Shown one piece after another: positions 41,027 to 50,958 of a stretch of DNA of 64,000 nt; position 1 is the stretch's first letter; each line of letters opens with the position of its first letter. The notes under the pieces were generated by a model. The model saw only the letters and a list, made by a program, of their open reading frames with translations. It did no database searches and was not told the DNA's origin. The translations under genes were made by a program, and so were the position numbers. The DNA is taken from the NCBI RefSeq assembly GCF_000023065.1, contig NC_012691.1, forward strand, positions 3,188,501 to 3,252,500, read 5' to 3'. This DNA comes from Tolumonas auensis DSM 9187 (GTDB taxonomy: Bacteria > Pseudomonadota > Gammaproteobacteria > Enterobacterales > Aeromonadaceae).

Positions 41027-43009
41027 CTAATACTCCGAGGGATATTCCGCGATCTTGCGAGGTTTCAGCGCGTCCGCCAAAGAGATCACCGGTGAAGCAC
41101 AACCCGTTTGGCTGTCAGCAACATCATTTATTCCGGTTATCCACAATTGCCCTGTTTCCGTTTGATATGCCAGCCCAGGATTTTCCAGTAATCGATCATG
41201 CATCTGACTTACGAACGCTGTCGCACCACTAAAAGCACCAGAGACCAGATCGATCTGGTACAAACGGGTAACACCAATTGAGGGTTGTCCGTTAGCTGAA
41301 TGGCCTGCAGGAGCAAAAGAGGTAAACCATACTTTCCCGGCAACAACATAACCGTTGCCAAATACCTGCTCCTGCTGAGCCTGATCTAAATTCACATACC
41401 AACCCTGCATAAAGACACCGGGCGGTGTCTTATCGTTGCTTTGTGAATAGGCAGGATGTAACTCCGCGGCTTCCAGCGGGGCCGGAATAGCATCATTCTG
41501 CTGATAGGGCTTTACCTGCCGGTCAGGTAAAGCGAAATAACGGTTTTGAGCCGGAGCATTCCCGGAACCAAAACCAGGATTGGCCCGATCACCACTGCCA
41601 ATTAAAACCCAGTCGGCAGGTATCTCAGCAACCGAATCCTTGCCAGTGTTAACTCTCAGCAACGAACGAACAATCACCGGCTGCCCAAAGAAACGGCGAG
41701 TATTGCTGCTTTCTGCATTCTCATCTGCCGTATGCCCACCACCGAGCACAGCCAGTTTACTCATCCGCCAGTCAGAAAAACGACCAGTCATATCCAGCCG
41801 CCAGACATTACCGCCAACATCTCCGACATATAGCCGATCTGTCCTGCCATCCAGATCACTATCCAGCAAAGCGACATCAGCCGGAATCGCGTCCGTCAGC
41901 GGTACCTGTAAATTAGTCAGGCCATCGGGCTCCGGGCTAACTGAAAACAATTTTTGCCCGGAATCCGCATCAATAATGTAAATAACCCGCCCGGTTAAAG
42001 CGGATGTTTCCGCTTGCGCGGCATAACCACCCGCCACGATCAGAACCGGTGTTTGTTGCGCCGATGAATTATCCTTGTCAGAAATATACGCCAATTGCGG
42101 TGCAGACCAGGTTTCCCCTAATAATTTGTATGCTCCGTTAGCGTCATTAGCGTCAATCTTCCACTTGAGTACCGGATGATCAGGATTTGTCAGATCCAGT
42201 GCATAATAACCACGCCCGCCCTGACGCATTCCAAAGAAAGCCCACAGATGATCACCTTCTGTTGATTCAATAATGCCATCCTTGTCTTTATCATCATGAA
42301 ACAGCGTGATCGCACCATCAATGGCATATTGCCGGGGTTTAAATTGCCGGTTCTGTTGCTCCGAAATATGCGAGAAAAATTCCGCCGGAATAAAAGCCCA
42401 GGACTCATCAAGTGTATTCGCTTTATCACTGAATAAATGCAGGATGCCGGTATTAGTACCCAGCAGAATACGCCTGTCCTGCCCCTTATGCTGAACACCA
42501 TAATCCAGCACCCGTGGCTGACTATGCATACTGTCACCCAGCAGAGCCGGGATAGATTTCTGTTGTTCTTCCGATAGCATAACCATTTGTAACTGCTGGT
42601 TTTTAAACCCGGATGTGAACAACCGGCGCACTGATTGAGTCATCAGCATAGTCTGTACTTCATCTTGCCCCCGAGAGTCAGTTATCTCCGTAGCCCAGAA
42701 ACTGCGTGCCGCCGGTAAGACATTCCCCTGACAACTGAAAGCAGAAATACCATTTTGATCTACGACTTTACCTTCGTCAGTAAAGCGAAACTTGTTTAAT
42801 CGTCCCAACCAGCCATGTTCAGACGAATAACTGAATGAAGATAAATAAAACCATTCTCCGGCTATAACCGGAGCAGAAAAGGAATAGGGGTGAGTAAATT
42901 GTTTCTCATCTGACCAGAGCTCGATGTCATCACTCTGTGCTACCGGAATCATGCCTGTGAACATCAGTACCAGAAAATAAACAACCACTTTGCTGAAATA
43001 TTGACTCAT
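41027..43009 (-). CDS. pilY1: PilY1/PilC-like type IV pilus tip protein, short form
   Basis: The protein has 660 residues with a signal peptide (about 1-26, PVAQS-DD). The C-terminal PilC/PilY1 beta-propeller is clear: HLWAFFGMRQGGRGYYALDL and the calcium-loop-like DSDLDGRTDRLYVGDVGGNV. P. aeruginosa PilY1 is about 1160 residues, with an N-terminal von Willebrand A domain; here there is too little room for one, and the pilX-like gene ends 22 bp upstream. It probably caps the pilus tip and tunes extension and adhesion. It is last in the pil operon. Confidence 0.85.
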   Translation of the reverse strand: MSQYFSKVVVYFLVLMFTGMIPVAQSDDIELWSDEKQFTHPYSFSAPVIAGEWFYLSSFSYSSEHGWLGRLNKFRFTDEGKVVDQNGISAFSCQGNVLPAARSFWATEITDSRGQDEVQTMLMTQSVRRLFTSGFKNQQLQMVMLSEEQQKSIPALLGDSMHSQPRVLDYGVQHKGQDRRILLGTNTGILHLFSDKANTLDESWAFIPAEFFSHISEQQNRQFKPRQYAIDGAITLFHDDKDKDGIIESTEGDHLWAFFGMRQGGRGYYALDLTNPDHPVLKWKIDANDANGAYKLLGETWSAPQLAYISDKDNSSAQQTPVLIVAGGYAAQAETSALTGRVIYIIDADSGQKLFSVSPEPDGLTNLQVPLTDAIPADVALLDSDLDGRTDRLYVGDVGGNVWRLDMTGRFSDWRMSKLAVLGGGHTADENAESSNTRRFFGQPVIVRSLLRVNTGKDSVAEIPADWVLIGSGDRANPGFGSGNAPAQNRYFALPDRQVKPYQQNDAIPAPLEAAELHPAYSQSNDKTPPGVFMQGWYVNLDQAQQEQVFGNGYVVAGKVWFTSFAPAGHSANGQPSIGVTRLYQIDLVSGAFSGATAFVSQMHDRLLENPGLAYQTETGQLWITGINDVADSQTGCASPVISLADALKPRKIAEYPSEY

Positions 43010-43031
43010 TATTTATTCCTGAATCAGCGTA

Positions 43032-43454
43032 TTAAAAAAATGGCAGCTCGATTGTTATGACTGCAAAGTTTTTATTTGCCAACCGTGCTGACTTATTAAG
43101 GACAATATCAATATAGCGACAGCGCTTAATTACATTACTGCTGCTTACCAAAGTGGTACGCCTGCATGGCATTTCATATTGCCTGCTGGTCTGAAATATT
43201 CCCTTTGTGCTATTTCTTTTGTCTTTACTCTCATCAGTGAATTCTTCCAGCAATTGCCGTAAATCAGGTTGCGCCCAGAAATCCTGCAACTGAGAATCCA
43301 GACTAGCTAGTGTATTGATACGGTGGCTGCCTGCAGCACTCATTTTCATCTGTTCCCGCCCCCACTGCATAACTGAGACAGCCATCAGTGTCAGCGGTAA
43401 CATCAGAATCAGGATGACAGCTAATACCATTCCTTTCTGGTTTGTCATGCTCAT
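43032..43454 (-). CDS. pilX: PilX-like minor pilin
   Basis: The protein has about 140 residues from the ATG at 43454, which overlaps the pilW stop (TGATG). A second ATG two codons later is possible. The leader ends MTNQKG, cut before MVLAVILILMLPLTLMAVSV. The +5 glutamate is missing, as is usual in the PilX/GspK group. QWGREQMKMSAAGSHRIN follows, which is also PilX-like. It would sit near the tip of the priming complex with PilV, PilW and PilY1. Confidence 0.75.
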   Translation of the reverse strand: MSMTNQKGMVLAVILILMLPLTLMAVSVMQWGREQMKMSAAGSHRINTLASLDSQLQDFWAQPDLRQLLEEFTDESKDKRNSTKGIFQTSRQYEMPCRRTTLVSSSNVIKRCRYIDIVLNKSARLANKNFAVITIELPFF

Positions 43455-44464
43455 CAATCTAACGCATTCCCCACACTGGCATTACGGAACTGCACACTCG
43501 ATTGCAGCACCAGACGCTGATAACCATCATTAAACGGAACCAGTTTTTGATCGCCTAACTGATAGGTTTGTTCATTACGAAATCCCGGAGAGGGTTCCAG
43601 CGCCCTGATCAGCAAAAAAAGTTGAATTCCGGTGATTGAAAATGTATTCCAGACAACCGGGGTTATTTTCTCCGGAGGAAGGTATTTATCCGCCAGACCA
43701 TCGGCTGGAACAGATTCATCCACCGCAACCAGCACCCGCAGCCGTTCAACGCCCTGAACCAGTGGAAGGCTGTATGCAGCATTCATCTGATCTGTCAGCT
43801 GGATCAAACGAAGCTCCGGGATGTTATTTAATTGCTGGATATAATAGATGTGATGTTGAAATTCACGGATTTGAGCCGTAGGCCGTACAGATAAATCATC
43901 GGTAGCATCTTTATCGTTACCGGCAAAAAACAGTGCCTGATTAACATTCGCAGCCAAATAAATACGTTGCGGATTCCAGCCAGTCGCTGACCTTTCAACA
44001 GGATCACCGACCTCTCGCTTTAACGACAAGACATCACTGTCAGGCTGTAATTTCAATTTCTTTAAACAGCTTAATTCCGCATTTAAAAAACCATCCGGAT
44101 CCACATGTCTTGCCAGAAAAGGTCTCAGGATACCATTGTCACCGGCTGCAGGTAATGTTCCCCCCTGCGCTCCCCGCTCATCACGGCAATCATGAGCTTC
44201 CGCCAGTTTCAGCCGTGATTTAACATTACTATCAAGACGCAGAGTTTGTCCTGTCATATCACCGAAAAAACCTGTCTGCCGCAAATCCTGCAATAATAAA
44301 TTCATCGCCAGGCGACCGTTTTCCTGTAATTCATTATAGATCTGCAATTGATGGTTGTTATTTCGTGACATAACATAAACAGAGAACGCACCAGATAGTA
44401 AAAATAACCCTATTGTGCTGGAAATTAACCACTCAAGAAGTGTGAATCCCCGTGATAACTTCAT
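43454..44464 (-). CDS. pilW: PilW-like minor pilin
   Basis: The protein has 336 residues, long for a minor pilin, as PilW proteins are. The leader MKLSRG is cut before FTLLEWLISSTIGLFLLSGA. LAMNLLLQDLRQTGFFGDM is typical of PilW. It overlaps pilV by four bases and pilX by one. It is part of the complex that starts type IV pilus assembly. Confidence 0.87.
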   Translation of the reverse strand: MKLSRGFTLLEWLISSTIGLFLLSGAFSVYVMSRNNNHQLQIYNELQENGRLAMNLLLQDLRQTGFFGDMTGQTLRLDSNVKSRLKLAEAHDCRDERGAQGGTLPAAGDNGILRPFLARHVDPDGFLNAELSCLKKLKLQPDSDVLSLKREVGDPVERSATGWNPQRIYLAANVNQALFFAGNDKDATDDLSVRPTAQIREFQHHIYYIQQLNNIPELRLIQLTDQMNAAYSLPLVQGVERLRVLVAVDESVPADGLADKYLPPEKITPVVWNTFSITGIQLFLLIRALEPSPGFRNEQTYQLGDQKLVPFNDGYQRLVLQSSVQFRNASVGNALD

Positions 44465-45033
44465 AACTGCATTTGCATCAAATATTGCCGCCGTCCCGTC
44501 TCAGTCTGACCACATTCAGTATTTAAAACGGGAATCATGGTTGATTTATCCGCATTATGAATAATCCAGTTAACCGTTAAATCAACATCAATCACTGGTT
44601 CAGTTTTCCGGTGTTTTAATGACAGGCAGACGGAGGCTGAAGATGATGGAAATGCACTGGCTAAATGTTGCTGCCAGTCGGTTACATCATGAAAAATTAA
44701 ATCGTTATAACGGCAGTTTTGCTTTTTATTGCATGTCGGCAATAACGCTGTTGCGGATTGATTATTAATATTTAATTGATATGAACCATCATCTTTTAAT
44801 AAAACAGATTTAAGCCAGGCTATTTTGCTCATCCGCAAACGTTCCATAATGTCATTTGCAATATAGACAGCCTGAGTGTGTTGTCTGGCCTCATAAGAAA
44901 ACTTTGAGGCAAATCCGTACATGCCTGCAATCCCCAGTAAACTGACAGTCAGAATCACGGTACTGATCATCACTTCCAGTAACGTAAAGCCTTGCTGCGG
45001 TGCGACTAAATAAGCCTGGTTATTCTTAAGCAT
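44461..45033 (-). CDS. pilV: PilV-like minor pilin
   Basis: The protein has 190 residues. The leader, ending VAPQQG, is cut before FTLLEVMISTVILTVSLLGI, the PilV signature (EVMISTVILTVSLLG). It contains IANDIMERLRMSKIAW as in PilV. It is second in the operon, 6 bp after the pilE-like gene. Confidence 0.87.
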   Translation of the reverse strand: MLKNNQAYLVAPQQGFTLLEVMISTVILTVSLLGIAGMYGFASKFSYEARQHTQAVYIANDIMERLRMSKIAWLKSVLLKDDGSYQLNINNQSATALLPTCNKKQNCRYNDLIFHDVTDWQQHLASAFPSSSASVCLSLKHRKTEPVIDVDLTVNWIIHNADKSTMIPVLNTECGQTETGRRQYLMQMQL

Positions 45034-45039
45034 TGCGCA

Positions 45040-45444
45040 TTACCAGCATCGGTCATGACTGGAGCTATCCCGGGAGCCGTCCTGCGCCAGAGAGAACATC
45101 AGACAATCAAGATCACTACTTTGCGAACCGGCAGCCATCGCAGTTAACAAAAAAGCAGAGGCAGATACGGCAACTGTAATGCGGTAATAACCATTTTCGG
45201 TCAGATAGCTATTGTCCGCAGCTGTACTCAACCCCAGATCGGATAAACTGGCATAACGTTGCGTTTGCAAAAAGAATTGTTCCTGCAACCCTGCGATATG
45301 ACTCAATTCACTCCGGGCTTCTGAACGCCGACTTTCGCGCACATAGTGAGACATTGCCGGATATGATACCGAGGCCAGAATTCCCACAATCGCTATTGTG
45401 AGGATAAGCTCGATTAAGGTTACACCTTGAAATGGTCGCCACAT
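45040..45444 (-). CDS. pilE: PilE-like minor pilin
   Basis: The protein has 134 residues. The leader MWRPFQG is cut before VTLIELILTIAIVGILASVS; residue +1 is valine instead of the usual phenylalanine, and the +5 glutamate is kept. YPAMSHYVRESRRSEARSEL matches the PilE minor-pilin group. Two cysteines (LDCLMF, DRCW) close a C-terminal disulfide loop. It is first in the operon next to ispH, where P. aeruginosa also has pilE, although there it is the last gene. Confidence 0.82.
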   Translation of the reverse strand: MWRPFQGVTLIELILTIAIVGILASVSYPAMSHYVRESRRSEARSELSHIAGLQEQFFLQTQRYASLSDLGLSTAADNSYLTENGYYRITVAVSASAFLLTAMAAGSQSSDLDCLMFSLAQDGSRDSSSHDRCW

Positions 45445-45459
45445 TGACTAATGCCTGAA

Positions 45460-45483
45460 ATATGAACATCAATGGGTTCATAT
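45460..45483. promoter_or_regulatory. Inverted repeat just upstream of the pil operon
   Basis: ATATGAAC, an 8-bp spacer, then GTTCATAT; the arms are perfect. It lies 16 bp before the pilE start, overlapping the likely promoter or leader. It could be an operator for an unknown regulator or an mRNA hairpin. Confidence 0.45.
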
Positions 45484-45551
45484 CTTAATCAGAATCAGAG
45501 AATAAAAATGGCTGACAAAAACGGCAGGGACGTCGCTATATAGCAATCAAA

Positions 45552-45581
45552 ACGGTGGCGAAGATTCATCCTCGCCACCGT
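45552..45581 (-). terminator. Intrinsic terminator after ispH
   Basis: On the minus strand ACGGTGGCGA, a 10-nt loop, then TCGCCACCGT followed by TTTGATT. It lies about 40 bp after the ispH stop and closes the ribF-ileS-lspA-ispH transcript. Confidence 0.8.
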
Positions 45582-45622
45582 AAGCTTAATATTCTTGTGA
45601 TATTTATAATCAGGTCAGAGAA

Positions 45623-46555
45623 TTAAACCCGTAATTCCACGGGCACTTCAAATACGGTGTCTTCGATCACACCATCCATCTGTTCAAGTTTACTGCCACC
45701 AAGCTGATACAAGCGATCAATCACACTCTGAACCAGCACTTCCGGTGCAGAAGCACCGGCCGTCACACCAACTGAATTGACATTAGTAAACCATTCATCC
45801 TGCAACTGTGATGCATCATCCAGCAAATAAGCCCTGGTTCCAAGACGCTCGGCCAGCTCACGTAACCGGTTGGAATTAGAGGAGTTTTTTGAACCAACCA
45901 CCAACATGACATCAACCTGCGGAGCCAAAGCCCTCACGGCATCCTGCCGGTTCTGTGTGGCATAGCAGATATCATCTTTCCGTGGTCCCTGTATGGCAGG
46001 GAAGTGTTCACGTAAGGCATCAATGATATCCCGGGTTTCATCGACGCTCAGCGTCGTCTGCGTGACAAAACTGACTTTTTCCGGTTGCTGTACCGGTAAA
46101 CTATCCACCTGATTAGCATCTTCTACCAGATACATACCGGTGCCATTTTCATCATACTGCCCGAGAGTGCCTTCAACTTCAGGGTGGCCTTTGTGACCTA
46201 TAAGTACTACTTCCTGACCTTTACGGCTGGCACGGTGGACTTCCATATGTACTTTAGTCACCAGAGGACAGGTGGCATCAAATACCTGCAAGCCCCGTTT
46301 TCTGGCCTCTTCCCGCACACGCTTAGGGACTCCGTGTGCAGAAAAAATTACGGTATTACCGTCCGGTATTTCATCCAGCTCATCAACGAAAATAGCACCC
46401 ATCGCCTTCAGTTCATCCACAACATATTTGTTATGTACAACTTCATGCCGGACATAAACCGGGGCGCCAAATTTATGCAGGGCATTTTTGACAATGGTGA
46501 TTGCTCTATCTACGCCGGCACAAAAACCACGTGGATTAGCTAACAGAATTTTCAT
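45623..46555 (-). CDS. ispH: 4-hydroxy-3-methylbut-2-enyl diphosphate reductase IspH
   Basis: The protein has 310 residues. The three Fe-S cysteines are in [13 protein letters not shown] (C12), [12 protein letters not shown] and [25 protein letters not shown] carries the catalytic glutamate. It makes IPP and DMAPP in the last step of the MEP isoprenoid pathway. The start follows GAGGGGGC. The fkpB gene usual between lspA and ispH is missing. Confidence 0.98.
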   Translation of the reverse strand: MKILLANPRGFCAGVDRAITIVKNALHKFGAPVYVRHEVVHNKYVVDELKAMGAIFVDELDEIPDGNTVIFSAHGVPKRVREEARKRGLQVFDATCPLVTKVHMEVHRASRKGQEVVLIGHKGHPEVEGTLGQYDENGTGMYLVEDANQVDSLPVQQPEKVSFVTQTTLSVDETRDIIDALREHFPAIQGPRKDDICYATQNRQDAVRALAPQVDVMLVVGSKNSSNSNRLRELAERLGTRAYLLDDASQLQDEWFTNVNSVGVTAGASAPEVLVQSVIDRLYQLGGSKLEQMDGVIEDTVFEVPVELRV

Positions 46556-46582
46556 GATGCCCCCTCAGAGCCAGTTACAACA

Positions 46583-46604
46583 AAGCCGGTATAAATACCG
46601 GCTT
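46583..46604. repeat. 22-bp palindrome in the lspA-ispH gap
   Basis: AAGCCGGTAT-AA-ATACCGGCTT has perfect arms. On the minus strand the hairpin is followed by a mixed T/G run (TGTTGT), a weak terminator or attenuator between lspA and ispH. Confidence 0.5.
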
Positions 46605-46631
46605 ATAATATCAGCTGATGTTAACGGTTAG

Positions 46632-47126
46632 TTACTTATCAGCAGGTTTCTTAATAAAACCATCCAGAATGATGAATACGGCCCCGCAGCTAATCGCCAT
46701 ATCAGCGACATTAAATGCAGCGAAGTGGTAGAGATCCTGCCAGTGGAAATCAAGAAAATCGACGACATGCCCATAGACAACCCGATCAATCAGATTGCCA
46801 ATAGCTCCACCGATAACCAGGCTGTAAGCCAGGTTAGACAACGAACATTTTGCCGGTGCCTTTGCCATAGCAACAGCCAGAACCCCGGAAATCACAATGG
46901 CTAACCCGCTGAATAACCACCGTTGCCAGCCTTCTGCATCCGCCAGAAAACTAAATGCCGCGCCAGTGTTATAGACATGCACCAGATTAAAGAACGGAGT
47001 GATGACCACTCCGTGTCCATAAGGAATGTGCTGCATAATCGCCAGCTTCGCGGCCTGATCCAGCACAATGGCAAATACTGCCAGCCACATCCAGCGCAGA
47101 CCTGTTCCAGTCAGTAAGCTCATCAT
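46632..47126 (-). CDS. lspA: Lipoprotein signal peptidase LspA
   Basis: The protein has 164 residues and four membrane helices. The aspartate catalytic pair lies in [20 protein letters not shown] and [18 protein letters not shown]. It cuts prolipoproteins after Lgt action. Its start overlaps the ileS stop; the second codon is also ATG and could be used. Confidence 0.97.
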   Translation of the reverse strand: MMSLLTGTGLRWMWLAVFAIVLDQAAKLAIMQHIPYGHGVVITPFFNLVHVYNTGAAFSFLADAEGWQRWLFSGLAIVISGVLAVAMAKAPAKCSLSNLAYSLVIGGAIGNLIDRVVYGHVVDFLDFHWQDLYHFAAFNVADMAISCGAVFIILDGFIKKPADK

Positions 47127-49939
47127 GCAAAACGGCGAACTTCGCCTTCTCCAGCCACGTTAGTAACGCAACGGCCACAAATATCACCGTGACCTTCATG
47201 AGAGCCTACATCGTCAACATGGTGCCAGCAGCGTTCACACTTCGCCGCACTACTCACCGCAACCTGTAACCACAAACCAGCAACTTCCGTTGCCTGAGTA
47301 TTTTCCGGCTGCGCATCCGCATCCTGTACTGCTGCTTTAGAGGTCAGTAACACGAAACGCAGTTCATCACTCAGCAGACGTAACTTCGCCGCCAGCTCAG
47401 CGTTGGCAAACAGAGTAACTTCCGCCTGCAGGGAACTGCCGATCAGTTTATCGTTACGTGCCACTTCCAGCGCTTTGTTGACTTCCGCACGAACGGTTAA
47501 TAAATCCGCCCACACATTATCATCCAGCGCTTCGCCTGCCTGCATAGCAAACAAGCCAGTATACCATTCGCCTGTCATCACGAACTGATCGCGCTGACCT
47601 GGCAACAGTTTCCAAATTTCTTCGGCAGTAAAGCTCATGATTGGCGCCAACCAGCGAACCATTGCTTCCACGATATGGAACAATGCGGTCTGACAAGAAC
47701 GACGGGCAATACTGTCTGCTTTGGCGGTGTACTGACGATCTTTGATGATATCCAGATAGAAAGAACCCATTTCCACGGAACAGAACTGCATCAGTTTCTG
47801 GGTCACAATATGGAAATCATAGTTATCGTAAGCGGCGATGATTTCTTCCTGAACTGCCTTGGCTCGGCTGACAGCCCAACGATCCAGCACAACCATCTCT
47901 TCTGGCTGCACCATGTCAGTTTCAGGATTGAAACCATTCAGGTTCGCCAGGAAGAAACGGGCGGTGTTACGGATACGACGATACGCATCCGCAGAGCGTT
48001 TCAGGATCTCATCAGATACGGTCATTTCACCGGTATAATCGGTTGAGGCGACCCACAGACGCAGAATATCCGCACCCAGCTTGTTCATGACGTCTTGCGG
48101 GCTAACGACGTTACCCAGCGACTTCGACATCTTGCGACCATGACCATCCACAGTAAAACCGTGGGTCAGCACCTGACGGTAAGGTGCCTGATGTTTCATG
48201 GCGACACCAATCATCAGGGAAGACATGAACCAGCCACGATGCTGATCTGAACCTTCCAGATACATATCTGCTGCATGGCCATTGAATTCAGGACGCACAT
48301 CAACCACAGATGCATGTGTTGAACCTGAGTCAAACCAGACATCCAGTGTATCCGGGACTTTCTCGTAATCGGCAGCTTCAGCACCCAGCAACTCAGCAGG
48401 ATCCAGATCCCACCATGCCTGAATGCCTTTAGCTTCGACACGTTTGGCGACTTCTTCCATCAGTTCCAGCGCGCGCGGATGCAGTGCCTGAGTCTCTTTA
48501 TGCACAAACAACGCGATAGGCACACCCCAGGTACGCTGACGAGAGATACACCAGTCCGGACGGTTTTCTACCATCGCTTCAATACGGTTCTGACCCCATT
48601 CAGGGATCCAGCGCACGCCCTTAATCTCGGACAATGCTTTCTGACGCAAGCCAGCCTGTTCCATGCTGATAAACCACTGAGGGGTAGCACGGAAAATAAT
48701 CGGCGTTTTATGGCGCCAGCAATGCGGATAAGAGTGCAGATAAGCTTCATGATGCAGCAGTGCACCGTGCTCACGCAGCACATCAACGACTTTATCGTTG
48801 GCTTTGAATACATGCTGACCGGCAAACAATGGCGTATCCGCTAAATAAGTACCATTACCTGCAACAGGGTTAGCCACTTCCAGATCGTATTTTTTACCAA
48901 CCACAAAGTCTTCCTGACCATGACCTGGTGCAGTGTGTACCGCGCCGGTACCGGAATCCGTCGTTACGTGATCACCCAGCACAACCGGTACAGTGAAATC
49001 ATAGAACGGATGATGGAAACGCAGCAGTTCCAGATCTGCACCCGCACAACGACCCAGAATGGTGAAATCAGTGATTTTGGCGCGGGCTAATACTGACTCA
49101 TACAGCGCAGCACCCAGCACCAGACGTTCCGGCTGCTCACCATTGACCTGAACCAGCACATACTCCAGTTCCGGATGTAATGCGACACCGCGGTTAGCAG
49201 GCAGCGTCCAGGGGGTTGTGGTCCAAATAACGACAGATAACGGACCTTCACCGGCAGCCGCAAACTTGCCAGCCACCAGCGCTTCATCTTCGGCACGGAA
49301 ACGGACATCTATCGCCGGTGATTTTTTATCGTAGTATTCAACTTCCGCTTCAGCCAATGCCGAACCACAATCGGTACACCAGTGCACCGGTTTAGAACCT
49401 TTGTGCAGATGACCGTTAGCAATGATTTTGCTCAAAGAACGGATGATGTTGGCTTCAGTGTTGAAATCCATCGTCAGATACGGATGTTCCCAGTCGCCCA
49501 GCACACCAAGACGGATAAAATCGGTTTTCTGTGCCTCTACCTGAGTCTTGGCATATTTACGGCACTCTTCACGGAACTGGGCAGCGGTAACCTTCTCACC
49601 CGGTTTCCCAACCATACCTTCCACTTTCAGTTCGATTGGCAGACCATGACAGTCCCAACCCGGAATGTACGGAGAATCAAAACCGGATAACCCTTTGGAT
49701 TTAATAATAATATCTTTCAGGATCTTATTGACGGAGTGACCAATATGAATGCTGCCGTTAGCGTAAGGCGGGCCATCATGCAGAATGAATGATTTTTTAC
49801 CTGCCTTGGCTTTGCGGATCGCCCCGTACAAATCTTGTTTGTACCAGTTTTTCAGCATTTCCGGCTCACGTTTCGCCAGATCGCCACGCATCGGAAACGC
49901 GGTTTCCGGCAGGTTCAAAGTATGTTTATAGTCGCTCAT
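47123..49939 (-). CDS. ileS: Isoleucyl-tRNA synthetase
   Basis: The protein has 938 residues, as in E. coli. HIGH is present in [10 protein letters not shown] (65-68) and KMSKS at about 603-607 ([12 protein letters not shown]), with an editing domain between them and a C-terminal zinc finger, [20 protein letters not shown]. The start follows AGGACTG. It lies 5 bp after ribF and overlaps lspA, the conserved order. Confidence 0.99.
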   Translation of the reverse strand: MSDYKHTLNLPETAFPMRGDLAKREPEMLKNWYKQDLYGAIRKAKAGKKSFILHDGPPYANGSIHIGHSVNKILKDIIIKSKGLSGFDSPYIPGWDCHGLPIELKVEGMVGKPGEKVTAAQFREECRKYAKTQVEAQKTDFIRLGVLGDWEHPYLTMDFNTEANIIRSLSKIIANGHLHKGSKPVHWCTDCGSALAEAEVEYYDKKSPAIDVRFRAEDEALVAGKFAAAGEGPLSVVIWTTTPWTLPANRGVALHPELEYVLVQVNGEQPERLVLGAALYESVLARAKITDFTILGRCAGADLELLRFHHPFYDFTVPVVLGDHVTTDSGTGAVHTAPGHGQEDFVVGKKYDLEVANPVAGNGTYLADTPLFAGQHVFKANDKVVDVLREHGALLHHEAYLHSYPHCWRHKTPIIFRATPQWFISMEQAGLRQKALSEIKGVRWIPEWGQNRIEAMVENRPDWCISRQRTWGVPIALFVHKETQALHPRALELMEEVAKRVEAKGIQAWWDLDPAELLGAEAADYEKVPDTLDVWFDSGSTHASVVDVRPEFNGHAADMYLEGSDQHRGWFMSSLMIGVAMKHQAPYRQVLTHGFTVDGHGRKMSKSLGNVVSPQDVMNKLGADILRLWVASTDYTGEMTVSDEILKRSADAYRRIRNTARFFLANLNGFNPETDMVQPEEMVVLDRWAVSRAKAVQEEIIAAYDNYDFHIVTQKLMQFCSVEMGSFYLDIIKDRQYTAKADSIARRSCQTALFHIVEAMVRWLAPIMSFTAEEIWKLLPGQRDQFVMTGEWYTGLFAMQAGEALDDNVWADLLTVRAEVNKALEVARNDKLIGSSLQAEVTLFANAELAAKLRLLSDELRFVLLTSKAAVQDADAQPENTQATEVAGLWLQVAVSSAAKCERCWHHVDDVGSHEGHGDICGRCVTNVAGEGEVRRFA

Positions 49940-49944
49940 CAGTC

Positions 49945-50898
49945 CTAAATTCCATCAGGTTCAACACTGGCATCCGGCAAACCAAACCATTGTCTGGCCT
50001 GCCGGGCGTCCGCTGTTATCTGTGTTTGTAATGCGGTAAATGAAGGAAATTTCTGTTCATCCCGCAATTTGTGGCATACCCGGATTTGTAACTGCTTACC
50101 ATACAAATCGTCTTTAAAATCAAAAATGTGTACTTCTAATTGTGAGCGTGTTCCACTGACCGTCGGACGAAATCCGATATTAGCCACACCGAAGTGCATC
50201 TTACCCGCAATCAGGATCTGAACGGCATACACGCCCTGAATAGGCACCACCAGCCTTTTCAGATGAATATTGGCGGTAGGAAAACCAATAGTTCGTCCCA
50301 GTTTAGCACCGTGAGCTACGCGTCCGGAAATACTGTACGGATGTCCCAGCATGAGCTCAACGTCCGCCAAACGGCCATCCCGCAATGCTTCACGTAACAA
50401 TGTGCTGCTGACCCGTTGCTGATCATGCAGCAACGTATCCGTGCTTAATACCTGAAAACCATGTCGCTTACCGGCTTCAACTAATAAAGCAAAATCACCG
50501 CTGCGGTGTAAACCGAAACGAAAATCATCGCCAATCACCAGAAAACGCACCGACAGTTTGCGTACCAGGATCTGTTCAATGAACTGAGCAGCGCTTAGTT
50601 CAGCGAACGTATGATCGAATTTAACACATAACAGACGATCAATACCTAATGAAGCAATCGCCTCATATTTATCCCGCAAACGGCTAAGCCGGGCCGGCGC
50701 TTTATCCCGGGCAAAAAACTCCAGCGGTTGTGGCTCAAAAACCATTACACAAGAGGGTAGCCCCAATTGCTGTGCCCGTGCCTGTAACCGGCTCAGAACG
50801 GCCTGATGCCCGCGATGCACACCATCAAAGTTACCAATTGTGAGGACACAACCGGCATGCTCTGGGTGAAGATTGTGAATACCGCGGATTAATTCCAT
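49945..50898 (-). CDS. ribF: Bifunctional riboflavin kinase/FAD synthetase
   Basis: The protein has 317 residues. The N-terminal FMN adenylyltransferase domain shows [16 protein letters not shown] and [18 protein letters not shown], and the C-terminal riboflavin kinase domain shows [19 protein letters not shown]. It makes FMN and FAD from riboflavin. It is the second gene of the murJ-side cluster on the minus strand, 60 bp after murJ. Confidence 0.98.
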   Translation of the reverse strand: MELIRGIHNLHPEHAGCVLTIGNFDGVHRGHQAVLSRLQARAQQLGLPSCVMVFEPQPLEFFARDKAPARLSRLRDKYEAIASLGIDRLLCVKFDHTFAELSAAQFIEQILVRKLSVRFLVIGDDFRFGLHRSGDFALLVEAGKRHGFQVLSTDTLLHDQQRVSSTLLREALRDGRLADVELMLGHPYSISGRVAHGAKLGRTIGFPTANIHLKRLVVPIQGVYAVQILIAGKMHFGVANIGFRPTVSGTRSQLEVHIFDFKDDLYGKQLQIRVCHKLRDEQKFPSFTALQTQITADARQARQWFGLPDASVEPDGI

Positions 50899-50958
50899 AA
50901 ATACGGAGCCCTGTTACACTGCAAAACTGTCGGATTATATACTGAACGCCTCTGGTGA

